Origin: Pseudomonadales bacterium | GTDB lineage: Bacteria; Pseudomonadota; Gammaproteobacteria; Pseudomonadales; JAHRWD01 | NCBI GenBank assembly: GCA_019090315.1 | Contig: JAHRWD010000067.1 | Span: 1 to 42,153, forward strand | Length of the DNA stretch: 42,153 nucleotides | Direction of reading: 5' to 3' | Shown here: one piece after another, positions 1 through 9,872 of the stretch | How the letters are laid out: every line of letters starts with the position of its first letter | How positions within the stretch are numbered: the first letter of the stretch is position 1 | Made by a program: the position numbers and the translations under genes | The notes under the pieces: model-generated | Seen by the model: only the letters and a program-made list of their open reading frames with translations | The model's database searches: none | Told to the model about the DNA's origin: nothing

Positions 1-1361
1 ACCTCGGTGCCACCGGTAGCAGTCTTATTGGCCAATGGCTCAAACTACCCAACAATAGCCTCCGCACACTGGTGGGCTGCGGTACCGCAGCAGCCATTGC
101 CGCCTCATTCAATACCCCTCTCGCCGGAGTTATTTTTGCGATGGAGGTGGTGATGATGGAATACACAATCGCCGGTTTTGCACCCATAATTCTGGCTGCA
201 GTTACCGGAGCCGTGATTGCCCAGGTCAGTCACGGACAGGAGCCAGCATTTCAGATCCCCGAACTTTCAATGCACTCCCTGTGGGAGCTACCCTACATCG
301 CCTTCGAAGGTTTTGTAATTGGTTGTGCTGCTGCACTGTTTATCTATATCTATCGGCGCTGCACCGCTTATCAGCACGTACATATTTTTAAGCGAATTAT
401 GCTGGCAGGTTTACTCACGGCATTGGTTTCAATTATATCCCCCGAAATTATGGGTATCGGTTACGACAGCATGGAACAGGCCCTGAATGGTCAAATTGTC
501 ATCAAAACGCTGGTACTGTTTTTTGTCTGCAAGTTGCTTATTTCCGCTGCTGTTATGGGGCTTGGCATGCCCGGTGGGCTGATAGGCCCATCACTGCTGA
601 TAGGCGCTTTACTGGGCGGAATCGTGGGCTATGTCGGCCAACAATTGTGGCCAGGTGCCGACTCATCCACCGGTTTATATGCGCTGCTCGGAATGACCGC
701 AATGATGGGAGCTGTATTGTCAGCCCCGCTCTCAGCCTTGATGACGGCGCTGGAATTAACCCATGCGCCAGGCATGATGCTGCCTTCGATGCTGTCGGTA
801 ATGATTGCATTCCTGACCTGCAGAATTCTGTTCCGACAAAAATCAATTTTTGAAAGCGCGATCAACAGTACGGTATTTTCCAGTCAACGGGACAACCTGA
901 TTTCACTACTACAGCGCGTCGGTGTCACCAGTGTAATGAGCGATAACTTCAAGCGCTGCAGGCGATATCTACCACCCCATGAAGCGACTCACTTGCTATC
1001 GAATCAGCCCCAGTGGATCATCATACAAAATGGTGAGGATCGTATTGTGTTACGTGCAGCCGACCTTGCGCACCACCTTGAGGAAAGGATAGAGGAAGGG
1101 TCTGAGGCAGAAACCACCGAGGCGATACAGAATGGACAAGAAAAGGCTGAGGGGAAAATTGATCTGCTCGCTATTCCTGGCCTACGTAAAGATGCGGTCA
1201 CACTGGATATGCGTGCGTCACTTGGCGAAGCACTGACCAAACTCGATGAGACCGGTGTGCAAACCCTGCTGGTATGCCGTACATCCGCGCCAATGATCAC
1301 ACCAATTGTTGGAATTTTGACCCGCGACGATATCGAAAACTATTATCATGTCCCTCGTTAA
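1..1361 (+). CDS. CLC-family chloride channel/transporter, 5' end outside window
   Basis: Partial gene: the reading frame is open from base 3 to the stop at 1361, about 452 residues, so the true start lies upstream. It is an integral inner-membrane CLC protein that moves chloride. The sequence shows the CLC signature FNTPLAGVIFAMEV (about 105-146 nt) and the anion-pathway motif GMPGGLIGP (about 563-589 nt), followed by further hydrophobic helices. After about nt 850 comes a soluble tail resembling a CBS pair, ending in VGILTRDDIENY. In E. coli ClcA the first motif reads IIEEM, and its second Glu (E203) carries protons on the inner side. Here that position is Val, as in channel-type CLCs, so passive chloride conduction is possible. 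The outer gating Glu lies in the missing part, so channel versus antiporter cannot be settled. Confidence 0.9.
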   Translation, partial: LGATGSSLIGQWLKLPNNSLRTLVGCGTAAAIAASFNTPLAGVIFAMEVVMMEYTIAGFAPIILAAVTGAVIAQVSHGQEPAFQIPELSMHSLWELPYIAFEGFVIGCAAALFIYIYRRCTAYQHVHIFKRIMLAGLLTALVSIISPEIMGIGYDSMEQALNGQIVIKTLVLFFVCKLLISAAVMGLGMPGGLIGPSLLIGALLGGIVGYVGQQLWPGADSSTGLYALLGMTAMMGAVLSAPLSALMTALELTHAPGMMLPSMLSVMIAFLTCRILFRQKSIFESAINSTVFSSQRDNLISLLQRVGVTSVMSDNFKRCRRYLPPHEATHLLSNQPQWIIIQNGEDRIVLRAADLAHHLEERIEEGSEAETTEAIQNGQEKAEGKIDLLAIPGLRKDAVTLDMRASLGEALTKLDETGVQTLLVCRTSAPMITPIVGILTRDDIENYYHVPR

Positions 1362-1408
1362 TTTCACCAACCCCGCTCGCACACCGAAAATAAAGGACGA
1401 TCACTCAG

Positions 1409-1831
1409 ATGCTATGGCTTAAATCCTTCCACATTATCTCGATGGTTTGCTGGTTTTCCGGCCTGTTTTACCTGCCACGATTATTTGTTTATCACGCAAT
1501 GAGTGAAGATCAGATCAGTCGTGACCGTTTCAAAGTTATGGAGCGAAAACTGTACCGCGCCATCACCACCCCCGCTGCCATCGCAACGCTAGTATTGGGG
1601 CTGGTAATGCTCGGTATGAATCCTGACTACTTTCTAAAACAGGGCTGGATGCATGCAAAATTGGCGCTGGTGGTTGTGCTATTTTTGTATCACTTCCAAT
1701 GCGGTCGAATCATCAAGAAATTTGAAGATGATTCGCTCGCCCAATCCCACGTGTTTTACCGTTGGTTTAACGAGTTTCCGGTTTTCATATTGATTCCGAT
1801 CGTCATTCTCGTGATCATTCGGCCTTTCTAA
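1409..1831 (+). CDS. hemJ: HemJ-type protoporphyrinogen IX oxidase
   Basis: A 140-residue membrane protein with about four transmembrane helices, the usual HemJ length. HemJ oxidises protoporphyrinogen IX to protoporphyrin IX, the penultimate step of haem synthesis, in bacteria without HemG or HemY. Family marks include the N-terminal FHIISMVCWFSGLFYLPRLF with its conserved His, the central WMHAKL segment and the C-terminal RWFNEFPVFILIPI. The ATG at 1409 is preceded by AAAGGACG, a good ribosome-binding site. It lies 47 bases after the CLC gene and 7 bases before thiD. hemL, two genes further on, also belongs to the haem pathway, which supports the call. Confidence 0.88.
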   Translation: MLWLKSFHIISMVCWFSGLFYLPRLFVYHAMSEDQISRDRFKVMERKLYRAITTPAAIATLVLGLVMLGMNPDYFLKQGWMHAKLALVVVLFLYHFQCGRIIKKFEDDSLAQSHVFYRWFNEFPVFILIPIVILVIIRPF

Positions 1832-1838
1832 CAACACC

Positions 1839-2636
1839 TTGAGCAAACCACTTCAGCCAGTAGTGCTCTGTCTTTCTGGATTAGACCCAAGCGGCGGAGC
1901 GGGAATCCAGGCGGATATTGAAACCCTGGCTGCGCTCGGCTGCCACTGCGCGCCGATTATTACAGCCCTTACGGTGCAGGATAGCCGCAACGTTTCCGAG
2001 CTGGTGAGCGTTGACCCTGCGTTGATTGGCAGACAAATGGATGCCATCCTCTCCGATATGTCCGTTGTTGCGGTGAAAATCGGTTTGTTAGGTAGCACCG
2101 CCGTGATAGAGCAGATAGCCTCTGAACTGGCAAAACACCCTGATATTCCGGTCATTCTTGACCCGGTGCTAAAAGCCAGTGGCGGCACAAAACTGGCGAA
2201 TCAACAGGTAATAGAAGCGATTCGAAAGCACCTGTTACCTCTGACATTTTTGATCACACCCAATGCTAGCGAAGCACTACGGCTATGCCCCATGCCCAAT
2301 ACCAGCAACGAAGAATGTGCGGCCTACATTCATTCTAAAGGCACTCCCCATCTGCTAATTACCGGCGGCGACAGCCCCGGCGACAGCGCTGACGTAGTTA
2401 CCAATCAGCTATTTAATGCGGGTAAACCTACACAATTCTATAATTGGCCGCGACTCGCCGATAATTTTCATGGATCAGGCTGCACATTAGCCGCCGCAAT
2501 CAGCGGTTTTATTGCAAAGGGTAAACCCGTTGCGAATGCCGTGGCCGAGGCCCAACAATATACCCACAGCACATTGGAGGCAGCCCAACCCCTTGGCAAA
2601 GGTCAGTTGATTCCGATCAGAGTCTCACCAACATGA
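1839..2636 (+). CDS. thiD: Hydroxymethylpyrimidine (phosphate) kinase ThiD
   Basis: A 265-residue ribokinase-fold enzyme that phosphorylates 4-amino-5-hydroxymethyl-2-methylpyrimidine and its monophosphate to the pyrophosphate used in thiamine synthesis. The N-terminal CLSGLDPSGGAGIQADIET is the pyrimidine-binding signature. GSGCTLAAAISGF near residue 212 is the anion-hole/catalytic motif. The start codon is TTG at 1839: no in-frame ATG occurs before the conserved core, and the first residues match the family. No clear Shine-Dalgarno sequence precedes it, and the gap from hemJ is only 7 bases, so translational coupling is likely. Its TGA stop overlaps the thiE start (ATGA). Confidence 0.93.
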   Translation: MSKPLQPVVLCLSGLDPSGGAGIQADIETLAALGCHCAPIITALTVQDSRNVSELVSVDPALIGRQMDAILSDMSVVAVKIGLLGSTAVIEQIASELAKHPDIPVILDPVLKASGGTKLANQQVIEAIRKHLLPLTFLITPNASEALRLCPMPNTSNEECAAYIHSKGTPHLLITGGDSPGDSADVVTNQLFNAGKPTQFYNWPRLADNFHGSGCTLAAAISGFIAKGKPVANAVAEAQQYTHSTLEAAQPLGKGQLIPIRVSPT

Positions 2637-3289
2637 GCTACCAAACCACATATGCTGTCTCGGGGCTTTACGCTATCACTCCCGATAATCGGCCAATGAA
2701 CCAACTATTGGTTGAAACCAGAGCGGCCCTTGAAGGCGGCGCTAACCTGGTGCAATTCAGGGATAAGTCATCGGATCAAAAACAGCGTTTGAAAACCGCT
2801 AACGCATTGATTGCACTCTGTGCGGAGTTCGATAAGCCATTGATTATTAACGATGATATCCAGCTTGCAGCCGCCGTTGGTGCTGCGGGAGTTCATCTTG
2901 GCCAACAGGATTGCAGCATTTCTGAAGCACGATCATTGCTTGGTGATGATGCCATTATCGGCGCAACCTGCCATGATTCTATCGAGCTGGCACGTCAAGC
3001 TAAACAGCAAGGTGCAAGCTATCTGGCATTTGGGCGCTTCTTCAGTTCAACCACCAAACCCGACGCACCGCCGGCGTCCACAGATATATTGACCGAAGCA
3101 AAAAAACTCGACCTTCCGATTGTCGCAATCGGTGGTATTACGCACCTGAATGCCGGACAATTGCTGCGTCACGGAATCAACGCGATTGCGGTGGTTGAGG
3201 CGCTTTACGGAGCTGCCAATATCCACTCTAGAGCAACTGAATTCCAACAATTTTTCAGCAAAAAGCCCCATTTAACACTACATACATAA
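2633..3289 (+). CDS. thiE: Thiamine-phosphate synthase ThiE
   Basis: A 218-residue TIM-barrel enzyme that joins HMP pyrophosphate and thiazole phosphate to give thiamine monophosphate. Visible family motifs are GLYAITPD at the N-terminus, VQFRDKSSD (pyrophosphate-binding loop), INDDIQLA, GVHLGQQD, IGATCHDS and the C-terminal phosphate site VAIGGITHLNAGQLL followed by INAIAVVEALYG. It overlaps thiD by four bases (ATGA), so the two are co-translated. hemL follows after 9 bases. The order thiD-thiE-hemL is also that of Pseudomonas. Confidence 0.94.
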   Translation: MSYQTTYAVSGLYAITPDNRPMNQLLVETRAALEGGANLVQFRDKSSDQKQRLKTANALIALCAEFDKPLIINDDIQLAAAVGAAGVHLGQQDCSISEARSLLGDDAIIGATCHDSIELARQAKQQGASYLAFGRFFSSTTKPDAPPASTDILTEAKKLDLPIVAIGGITHLNAGQLLRHGINAIAVVEALYGAANIHSRATEFQQFFSKKPHLTLHT

Positions 3290-3298
3290 GGCAATTTC

Positions 3299-4579
3299 AT
3301 GACTCGATCCGAATCACTGTTTGAACAGGCTCAACAACATATTCCTGGTGGCGTGAACTCACCCGTGCGGGCATTTAAATCCGTTGAGGGTACGCCGGTT
3401 TTTATCCACAAAGGTGATGGTGCCTGGGTCGAAGATGAAGATGGCAAACGTTATATCGACTATGTAGGTTCATGGGGGCCATTGATTCTTGGCCATCGTC
3501 ATCCGGCAGTCATCGATGCGGTAAAGGCTCAGTTAGAGCTGGGTTTAAGCTTCGGTGCACCCACCGCACTGGAAACCCAACTGGCGGATAAAGTCTGCGA
3601 GATCATGCCATCGATAGAACAGGTGCGCATGGTTAGCTCAGGTACAGAAGCTACCATGAGCGCACTACGATTGGCCCGTGGTTACACCGGTCGCGACAAG
3701 ATTCTGAAATTTGAAGGCTGTTACCACGGCCATGCGGACTCGCTACTGGTAAAAGCCGGTTCTGGCGCGTTAACTCTCGGCGTGCCTAGCTCACCGGGCG
3801 TACCCGCGGCTTTAGCAGATCTGACCTTAACCCTGCCTTTTAATCATATTGAGCCACTCAAAGAGCTATTCGCCGAGCAAGGCGAGCAGATTGCTGCGGT
3901 GATCGTTGAACCGGTTGCGGGCAATATGAACTGCATTCCTCCGGCTCCGGGGTTCCTCGAAGAGTTGCGCAAGCAGTGCGACGAACATGGCACTGTATTG
4001 ATTTTTGATGAAGTGATGACAGGCTTCCGGGTTGCACTGGGTGGAGCTCAATCGGTTTACAACATCAAACCTGACCTAACCACACTAGGCAAAGTCATTG
4101 GCGGCGGCATGCCAGTTGGCGCATTTGGCGGTAAAGCAGAGATCATGGCGCATATTGCTCCGGTCGGCCCTGTATATCAGGCCGGAACCCTTTCGGGTAA
4201 TCCCGTTGCTATGGCTGCAGGCCTTAGCACTCTCGCGCAGCTTGAGAAGCCCGGCTTCTACGAAGACCTATCCGGTAAGGTAGAGATGCTTTGCGCTGGC
4301 GTAAAACAGCAGGCAGATAAAGCAGGCATTCCATTTTGTACCGCTCAAGTTGGCGGTATGTTCGGAATGTTCTTCAGTGAAGAGAACAACGTCACCGAAT
4401 TCCAACAGGTCATGGCCTGCGACGTTGAGCGTTTTAACCGTTATTTCCACGGAATGCTTGAGCAGGGTGTTTACCTTGCACCTTCTGCATACGAAGCGGG
4501 TTTTGTTTCCGCTGCGCATGGCACCGCTGAATTGGAAGCGACGATAGAAGCTGCTGGTAAAGTATTTTCAACTTTGTAG
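3299..4579 (+). CDS. hemL: Glutamate-1-semialdehyde 2,1-aminomutase HemL
   Basis: A 426-residue PLP enzyme (fold type I, class III aminotransferase-like) that converts glutamate-1-semialdehyde to 5-aminolevulinate, the start of haem synthesis by the C5 route. Diagnostic segments are the N-terminal [15 protein letters not shown], the substrate-binding stretch [18 protein letters not shown], the PLP-binding [10 protein letters not shown] near residue 245, and the Schiff-base lysine in [18 protein letters not shown] near residue 265. The length is full and the ATG at 3299 fits. It closes the thiamine/haem cluster and is followed 15 bases later by a flavodoxin-like gene. Confidence 0.96.
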   Translation: MTRSESLFEQAQQHIPGGVNSPVRAFKSVEGTPVFIHKGDGAWVEDEDGKRYIDYVGSWGPLILGHRHPAVIDAVKAQLELGLSFGAPTALETQLADKVCEIMPSIEQVRMVSSGTEATMSALRLARGYTGRDKILKFEGCYHGHADSLLVKAGSGALTLGVPSSPGVPAALADLTLTLPFNHIEPLKELFAEQGEQIAAVIVEPVAGNMNCIPPAPGFLEELRKQCDEHGTVLIFDEVMTGFRVALGGAQSVYNIKPDLTTLGKVIGGGMPVGAFGGKAEIMAHIAPVGPVYQAGTLSGNPVAMAAGLSTLAQLEKPGFYEDLSGKVEMLCAGVKQQADKAGIPFCTAQVGGMFGMFFSEENNVTEFQQVMACDVERFNRYFHGMLEQGVYLAPSAYEAGFVSAAHGTAELEATIEAAGKVFSTL

Positions 4580-4594
4580 CGTAACTGGCTCACA

Positions 4595-5050
4595 ATGAAA
4601 AAACTGCTGATTGTTTATCACAGCAAAACCGGCAATACCCGCAAAATGGCCGATGCGGTTTACCGTGGTGCTTTGCGGGAAACCGATATCGAGACGACTT
4701 TTCTGCACGCCTTCGATGCGGGCCCGGAACACTTGCTTGATTGTGATGGATTGCTGATCGGCACACCGGAAAATTTCGGCTACATGAGCGGTGCGATTAA
4801 AGATTTTTTTGATCGCACCTATTATGAGGTGCTTGATGAGGCGCTGAATCTGCCCTACGCGGTGTTTGTAAGTGCGGATAACGATGGCACCGGCGCAGTA
4901 CGGGAGATTGATCGTATTATGAAAGGTTATCCGATGCGCAAGGTCTGCGAACCGTTGATCAGCCGAAAAGGCGTATCAGAAGAGGATGTTTTAAAATCTG
5001 AAGAGCTGGGCGAAACCCTAGCCTGCGGCGTCGCAATGGGGATTTTCTAA
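4595..5050 (+). CDS. Flavodoxin-like FMN protein (NAD(P)H reductase family)
   Basis: A 151-residue cytoplasmic protein with a flavodoxin fold. The N-terminal MKKLLIVYHSKTGNTRKMAD contains the FMN phosphate loop (SKTGNT). GTPENFGYMSGAIKDFFDRT is the second FMN-contacting loop typical of WrbA-like and flavodoxin-like reductases. It probably binds FMN non-covalently and carries electrons or reduces a small molecule; partner and substrate cannot be read from the sequence. It lies directly after hemL on the same strand and may share its transcript. No terminator is seen before the convergent ung gene. Confidence 0.8.
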   Translation: MKKLLIVYHSKTGNTRKMADAVYRGALRETDIETTFLHAFDAGPEHLLDCDGLLIGTPENFGYMSGAIKDFFDRTYYEVLDEALNLPYAVFVSADNDGTGAVREIDRIMKGYPMRKVCEPLISRKGVSEEDVLKSEELGETLACGVAMGIF

Positions 5051-5109
5051 CTCCTCGCTGGAACCCCCAGTGTTTGAATCCTCAGCGTTTGAACCTAAAA
5101 CCCTAGAAG

Positions 5110-5799
5110 TCAGAGCGCCGGAACACTCCAATCGATCACTGGCTTGCCCGCTTTATCTAAAAATTCATTGGCCTGTATAAAGTGCTCGTTACCAAAAAAT
5201 CCCCGGTGAGCCGACAGCGGCGACGGATGCGGCGAGGTCAGCACCAGATGTTTATCTCGATCGATGTGCTTACCTTTCTTCTGAGCATGACTGCCCCAGA
5301 GCATAAATACCAAGGGTTCATCCCGCTCGTTCAGTAACTCAACTACCCGATCAGTAAACGCTTCCCAGCCTTTACCTTGGTGAGATGCCGCCTGCCCCTC
5401 TTCTACGGTTAATACCGCGTTGAGCAATAGAACACCCTGTTGAGCCCAAGGTAACAAACAACCATTACCACTGAACTCGATACCCAGTTGCTGGCGTATC
5501 TCTTTAAATACATTTTGCAGCGACGGCGGTAGTCGTACGCCCGGCGCAACGGAAAAACACAACCCGTGGGCCTGGCCTGGGCCGTGGTATGGGTCCTGGC
5601 CCAGGATCACCACCCGCGCTTTGTCATACGGCGTTTGATCCAACGCGTAAAAATACTGACCACCCTTGGGGTAGATCATCTTGCCGGCAGCTTTTTCATC
5701 ATTCAAAAACTGCCGCAGTTCGACCATGTAGTCCTTATCGAACTCGTCGTTTAAACGTGATTTCCACGACTCTTCCAGCTTGATCGAATTATTCGCCAT
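5110..5799 (-). CDS. ung: Uracil-DNA glycosylase Ung
   Basis: A 229-residue family-1 uracil-DNA glycosylase that removes uracil from DNA and so starts base-excision repair. Motifs are the water-activating [18 protein letters not shown] (Asp about residue 72), the central [20 protein letters not shown], and the C-terminal catalytic [13 protein letters not shown] (first His about residue 195, inserting Leu at HPSPL). The protein is full length. The ATG at 5799 lies only 11 bases after the lysS stop on the same strand, so it is probably the last gene of a prfB-lysS-ung transcript. Confidence 0.96.
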   Translation of the reverse strand: MANNSIKLEESWKSRLNDEFDKDYMVELRQFLNDEKAAGKMIYPKGGQYFYALDQTPYDKARVVILGQDPYHGPGQAHGLCFSVAPGVRLPPSLQNVFKEIRQQLGIEFSGNGCLLPWAQQGVLLLNAVLTVEEGQAASHQGKGWEAFTDRVVELLNERDEPLVFMLWGSHAQKKGKHIDRDKHLVLTSPHPSPLSAHRGFFGNEHFIQANEFLDKAGKPVIDWSVPAL

Positions 5800-5810
5800 T
5801 AACTATCAGC

Positions 5811-7316
5811 CTATTGCTTACGCATATGAGGGAATAACAGTACATCGCGAATCGACGGGGAGTCAGTAAATAACATCACCAGTCGATCGATACCAATCCC
5901 TTCACCGGCTGTTGGTGGTAAACCGTATTCCAGTGCAGTGATGTAGTCCTCGTCATAATGCATCGCTTCATCATCACCGGCATCTTTTTCAGCTACTTGG
6001 GCTTTGAAACGCTCGGCCTGATCTTCCGCATCGTTTAGCTCGGAGAACCCGTTGGCAATTTCACGGCCAGCGATGATCAATTCAAAACGATCAGTAACGT
6101 CAGGGTTGTCATCATTACGACGCGCCAAAGGTGAAACTTCGGTTGGGAACTCGGTAATGAAGGTCGGTTGATCGAGCTTCATTTCGGTAGTTTTTTCGTA
6201 GATCTCGACCTGGATCTTGCCGAGCCCGTATCCATCCTTCAATGGGATTTCCAATGACTCGGCTAATGCTCGCGCACTTTCCAGCGTTTGCAATGCAGCT
6301 GTATCAATCTCCGGATTGAATTCAAGGATTGCGTTTACCAACGTCAGCCGGCGAATTGGTTTACCAAAATCGTAAACCGTGCCCTGATAAGTGACTTCGC
6401 TGGTTCCCAGTACCTCTTCCGTGATCTGCTTGAGCATCTGCTCGGTGAGATCCATCAGATCGTGATAGTCCGCGTAGGCCTGATAGAACTCCAGCATGGT
6501 GAATTCTGGGTTGTGGCGCGTCGACAACCCTTCGTTACGGAAGTTACGGTTGATCTCGAACACTCGCTCAAAACCACCGACAACTAAACGCTTAAGGTAA
6601 AGCTCCGGTGCGACTCGCAGGAACAGATCCATATCCAGCGCATTGTGATGGGTAACAAAAGGCCGCGCAGTTGCACCACCGGGAATCACCTGCATCATTG
6701 GAGTTTCAACCTCAAGAAACTGGTGGCCATCCATAAAGTCACGAATCGCTTTGACGATTCCGGAGCGGATCTCAAAGGTGCGGCGCGACTCTTCGTTTAC
6801 GATCAAATCAATATAACGCTGGCGATAACGTACTTCGAGATCGCTCAAGCCTTTGTGCTTTTCAGGCAACGGCCGTAGAGATTTAGTCAGCAGAACCAGG
6901 TTGGTCAGATGAATCGAAAGTTCACCGGTATTGGTTTTAAACAGTGTGCCTTCAGCTCCAACAATATCGCCAAGATCCCACTTTTTGAAAGCGTTATATA
7001 CACCTTCGGGAATATCGGCTTTGCGAACGTAAAGCTGAATTCGGCCAGACATATCCTGAATAGTGATAAAGCTGGCTTTGCCCATAATACGGCGCAGCAT
7101 AATCCGACCCGCCACTTTAACCGGAATGGCTTCAGCTTCCGCCAATTCATCTTTGGATTTTTCACCGTGGGCTTCATGTAGCTCACTGGCTAATGAATCA
7201 CGCCGAAAATCGTTGGGAAAGGCATTACCCTGCTCCCGCATTTCGGTGAGTTTTGCACGGCGGATCGCCAATAATTCATTTTCGTCTTGTTCCGGGTTTT
7301 GCTGTTCTTCGCTCAT
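5811..7316 (-). CDS. lysS: Lysyl-tRNA synthetase, class II (LysS)
   Basis: A 501-residue class II aminoacyl-tRNA synthetase that charges tRNA-Lys. An N-terminal OB-fold anticodon-binding domain (about residues 60-165: [21 protein letters not shown]) is followed by the catalytic core, with motif 2 [20 protein letters not shown] (about 265-285) and motif 3 [24 protein letters not shown] near the C-terminus. The ATG start overlaps the prfB stop by four bases (ATGA), with an AGG ribosome-binding site inside the end of prfB. prfB-lysS is a well-known pair in Gammaproteobacteria. Confidence 0.97.
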   Translation of the reverse strand: MSEEQQNPEQDENELLAIRRAKLTEMREQGNAFPNDFRRDSLASELHEAHGEKSKDELAEAEAIPVKVAGRIMLRRIMGKASFITIQDMSGRIQLYVRKADIPEGVYNAFKKWDLGDIVGAEGTLFKTNTGELSIHLTNLVLLTKSLRPLPEKHKGLSDLEVRYRQRYIDLIVNEESRRTFEIRSGIVKAIRDFMDGHQFLEVETPMMQVIPGGATARPFVTHHNALDMDLFLRVAPELYLKRLVVGGFERVFEINRNFRNEGLSTRHNPEFTMLEFYQAYADYHDLMDLTEQMLKQITEEVLGTSEVTYQGTVYDFGKPIRRLTLVNAILEFNPEIDTAALQTLESARALAESLEIPLKDGYGLGKIQVEIYEKTTEMKLDQPTFITEFPTEVSPLARRNDDNPDVTDRFELIIAGREIANGFSELNDAEDQAERFKAQVAEKDAGDDEAMHYDEDYITALEYGLPPTAGEGIGIDRLVMLFTDSPSIRDVLLFPHMRKQ

Positions 7317-8411
7317 AATCCTGCCTTCAGGCTGGTTTCAATAAATATATCCAAGCCACCATCCAGCACGGACTGGGTATTGGTGACTTCAACATTAGTT
7401 CTTAAATCTTTAATTCGGGAGGCGTCCAATACATAGGAACGGATCTGGCTGCCCCAGCCGATATCCGATTTGGATTCCTCGAGTTTTTGCTTCTCGGCAT
7501 TTTTCTTCAGCATCTCCATCTCGTACAGCTTCGCCCGCAACTGATCCATCGCGTTGGCTTTGTTCTGATGCTGGGATCGCTGGTTTTGGCACTGCACTAC
7601 AATTTCGCTGGGAAGGTGGGTAATTCGTACCGCTGAATCGGTTTTGTTGACGTGCTGGCCACCGGCTCCGCTGGCGCGATAGGTATCGATCCGTAGATCC
7701 GACGGGTTAATTTCGATATCAACATTGTCATCCACTTCCGGCGATACAAACACCGACGCGAATGAAGTATGGCGACGACTGCCGGAATCAAACGGTGATT
7801 TCCGCACCAGCCGATGAACACCGGTTTCAGTACGCAACCAGCCAAAGGCGTAATCGCCCACTACTTTGATCGTCGCGCCTTTGATACCAGCTACATCACC
7901 ATCACTGGCTTCAATCAACTCAACTTCAAAGCCTTTTTTGTCGGCCCAGCGTTGGTACATTCGCAATAACATCTCAGCCCAATCCTGGGCTTCAGTTCCG
8001 CCGGAGCCAGACTGAATATCCAGGAATGCACTACTGGCATCCATCTCGCCGGAAAACATACGGCGGAACTCAAACTGCTCCAGGGTTTCCGTCAGTGCGG
8101 CAATTTCTGAAACCACCTCATTTACGGTGTCTTCATCCTGCTCTTCAATCGCCATCTCAAGCAGTTCGATACCATCATCAATTCCCGACAATAACTGATC
8201 GAGAGTGTTGATGATCTGTTCAAGGGTGGCTCGCTCTTTACCAAGCTCCTGTGCGCGTTCAGGGTTATCCCAGACCGTCGGATCTTCTAATTCGCCATCA
8301 ACCTCTTCAAGTCGATCCTTTTTTTCAGCGTAGTCAAAGAAACCCCCGAATAACCTGGGTGCGCTGCTGAAGATCCTGTAGTTGCTGCATGATGGCGTTG
8401 GTTTCTAGCAT
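7313..8411 (-). CDS. prfB: Peptide chain release factor 2, with programmed +1 frameshift
   Basis: RF2 recognises UGA and UAA stop codons and triggers peptide release. The downstream frame shows [10 protein letters not shown] (the SPF tripeptide that reads UGA) and [15 protein letters not shown] (the GGQ catalytic loop). It is interrupted upstream. Reading from ATG at 8411 gives 25 codons beginning [12 protein letters not shown] and ending IRGFL, then an in-frame TGA (8336-8334) followed by C. A +1 slip on CTT continues as [19 protein letters not shown] into the long frame, giving a full-length protein of about 365 residues. This is the known RF2 autoregulatory frameshift: low RF2 favours the slip. 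A gene caller that ignores it would start at 8191 and lose the N-terminal helical domain. Confidence 0.95.
8333..8349 (-). promoter_or_regulatory. prfB programmed +1 frameshift site
   Basis: On the minus strand the sequence reads CGGGGGTTTCTTTGAC. A Shine-Dalgarno-like GGGGG run lies a few bases upstream of the slippery CTT codon, followed by UGA and C. This is the arrangement of the E. coli prfB recoding site (AGGGGG, UAU, CUU UGA C). The stop is codon 26, as in E. coli. Confidence 0.93.
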
Positions 8412-8654
8412 TTTTGGTCTGTCCGGAAGCTATCTTTACAAAGGGCGCCATTCTACCTTAACGCTTTACTGCTTTAAATCGGTGCGAGGCGCAATCAACT
8501 GCCTGGCCGGAATATATTTTATGTGTATCGACTTTTCCTGTCGATAAATGGCGCTCGTTGCGATCAAGTCTATACTTTTATCCACGTTCGAAATATTGAC
8601 GGATGTTTGAACCATTTCAACTATCTGTCGGCATTTAATAATCAGGGAACAATT

Positions 8655-9773
8655 ATGTGGTTTGCTTCAGCAAAGAAACTCGATGACGTTCAGCAAAAAA
8701 ACAGTCAGTTAAGCGATACAAATCAGGCCTTACAGGATGATAAGCAAGCCCTCACCGCAGAACTCAGTGATCTGAGAGCTGAGCTGAATGCGCTTAACAA
8801 CACACCCGCTTCGGATAGTCACCTGAGCTCTCTGTGGGAAAACTTCGGTTCCGCACTAGAAGATATCCAGCAGCAGATCGCAGTCGATGCCCGCTCCATG
8901 GATTTGGAAAAGGGTAAACTATCGGAATCTTCCGACATGATCTCTTCGGGTTTTGACATCATGGCACAAATTACCGATCAAACTTCAACCGTAGCGGGAC
9001 TGGCGGAAAAAAGTAACTTAACGGTAAGCGCACTGATCGATTCCGCCCACAGCATTTCCCAGTTCGTAAAAATCATCAGTGATATATCCGATCAAACCAA
9101 CCTGCTAGCGCTAAACGCGGCTATTGAAGCGGCTCGCGCTGGTGAACACGGCCGAGGTTTTGCGGTGGTAGCCGACGAGGTCCGAGCACTTGCTCAAAAG
9201 ACCGCCTCATCGACTTCTGAGATTGCCACGCTGGTCAACAGCATTGAACAACAAACCACCGCAACCAGTAGCTTTATTACCGAACTATCAAGCAAACTGG
9301 ATGTAATCAACAAATCATCGGAAAGTGCTCAAGCTGTCATCCAGGAAGTGATCAGCCAATCCGGAGAGATGCGTAAAACTATCGACCATTCAGCTATAGG
9401 TGGGTTTGTTGAAGCGGTGAAAGTGGATCACCTGGTGTGGAAATTTGAAGTCTATCGGGCTATCTCCGATACCAGCAAATACAGCGTTAACAGCCTGTCC
9501 CATAAGGATTGCCGACTGGGGCAATGGACTCAAAGCGCTGATGGCGGCGCAAACTATTCGCACCTGCCGGCATTCAAACTGATTGATGCGCCCCATAAAA
9601 ACATTCACGACAATGGTAACAACGCTGTCGCCGCCGCTCTCAAAGAACAATGGGATGATGCGGATCGACTGACCAACGAGATGGAAGTAGAAAGCAGAAC
9701 GTTGATGCGCTTGCTGGATACACTGATCGAAGAATCGGACAGGCATGAGGTGAAAAAATCTAAAGCTGCTTAA
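8655..9773 (+). CDS. Soluble methyl-accepting chemotaxis-like protein with C-terminal CZB zinc domain
   Basis: A 372-residue cytoplasmic chemoreceptor without a membrane segment. After an N-terminal coiled coil (about residues 10-50) comes the conserved signalling hairpin around [20 protein letters not shown] and [19 protein letters not shown] (about residues 146-182). The C-terminal CZB domain follows, with expected zinc ligands His259 (VDHLVWK), His283 and Cys286 (HKDCRLGQW) and His314 or His318 (PHKNIH). CZB receptors sense zinc and reactive species such as HOCl and signal to CheA or to diguanylate cyclase systems. The ATG at 8655 is chosen because AGGGA precedes it by a suitable distance; the 44 extra upstream codons lack family character. 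A terminator follows. No che genes are nearby. Confidence 0.88.
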   Translation: MWFASAKKLDDVQQKNSQLSDTNQALQDDKQALTAELSDLRAELNALNNTPASDSHLSSLWENFGSALEDIQQQIAVDARSMDLEKGKLSESSDMISSGFDIMAQITDQTSTVAGLAEKSNLTVSALIDSAHSISQFVKIISDISDQTNLLALNAAIEAARAGEHGRGFAVVADEVRALAQKTASSTSEIATLVNSIEQQTTATSSFITELSSKLDVINKSSESAQAVIQEVISQSGEMRKTIDHSAIGGFVEAVKVDHLVWKFEVYRAISDTSKYSVNSLSHKDCRLGQWTQSADGGANYSHLPAFKLIDAPHKNIHDNGNNAVAAALKEQWDDADRLTNEMEVESRTLMRLLDTLIEESDRHEVKKSKAA

Positions 9774-9796
9774 CCCGATAAACCCGCGTTAAACTG

Positions 9797-9827
9797 AAAG
9801 CCGTAGCCTAAAACCTACGGCTTTTTT
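9797..9827 (+). terminator. Rho-independent terminator after the CZB chemoreceptor gene
   Basis: AAAGCCGTAG, an 8-base loop, then CTACGGCTTTTTT. This is an 8-10 bp perfect stem followed by a run of T, 24 bases after the stop codon. The A run on the other side could also let it act on the minus strand, downstream of recJ. Confidence 0.9.
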
Positions 9828-9872
9828 GTGTCTGCCCTTTAGTAACCATTTAAAAACTGCGCAAAATGCTGT

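Noticed and set aside
8540..8547. GTCGATAA as a sigma-28 (FliA) -10 site before the chemoreceptor gene
   Set aside because: The matching TAAA -35 block is missing at the required distance, so the -10 resemblance alone is not enough.
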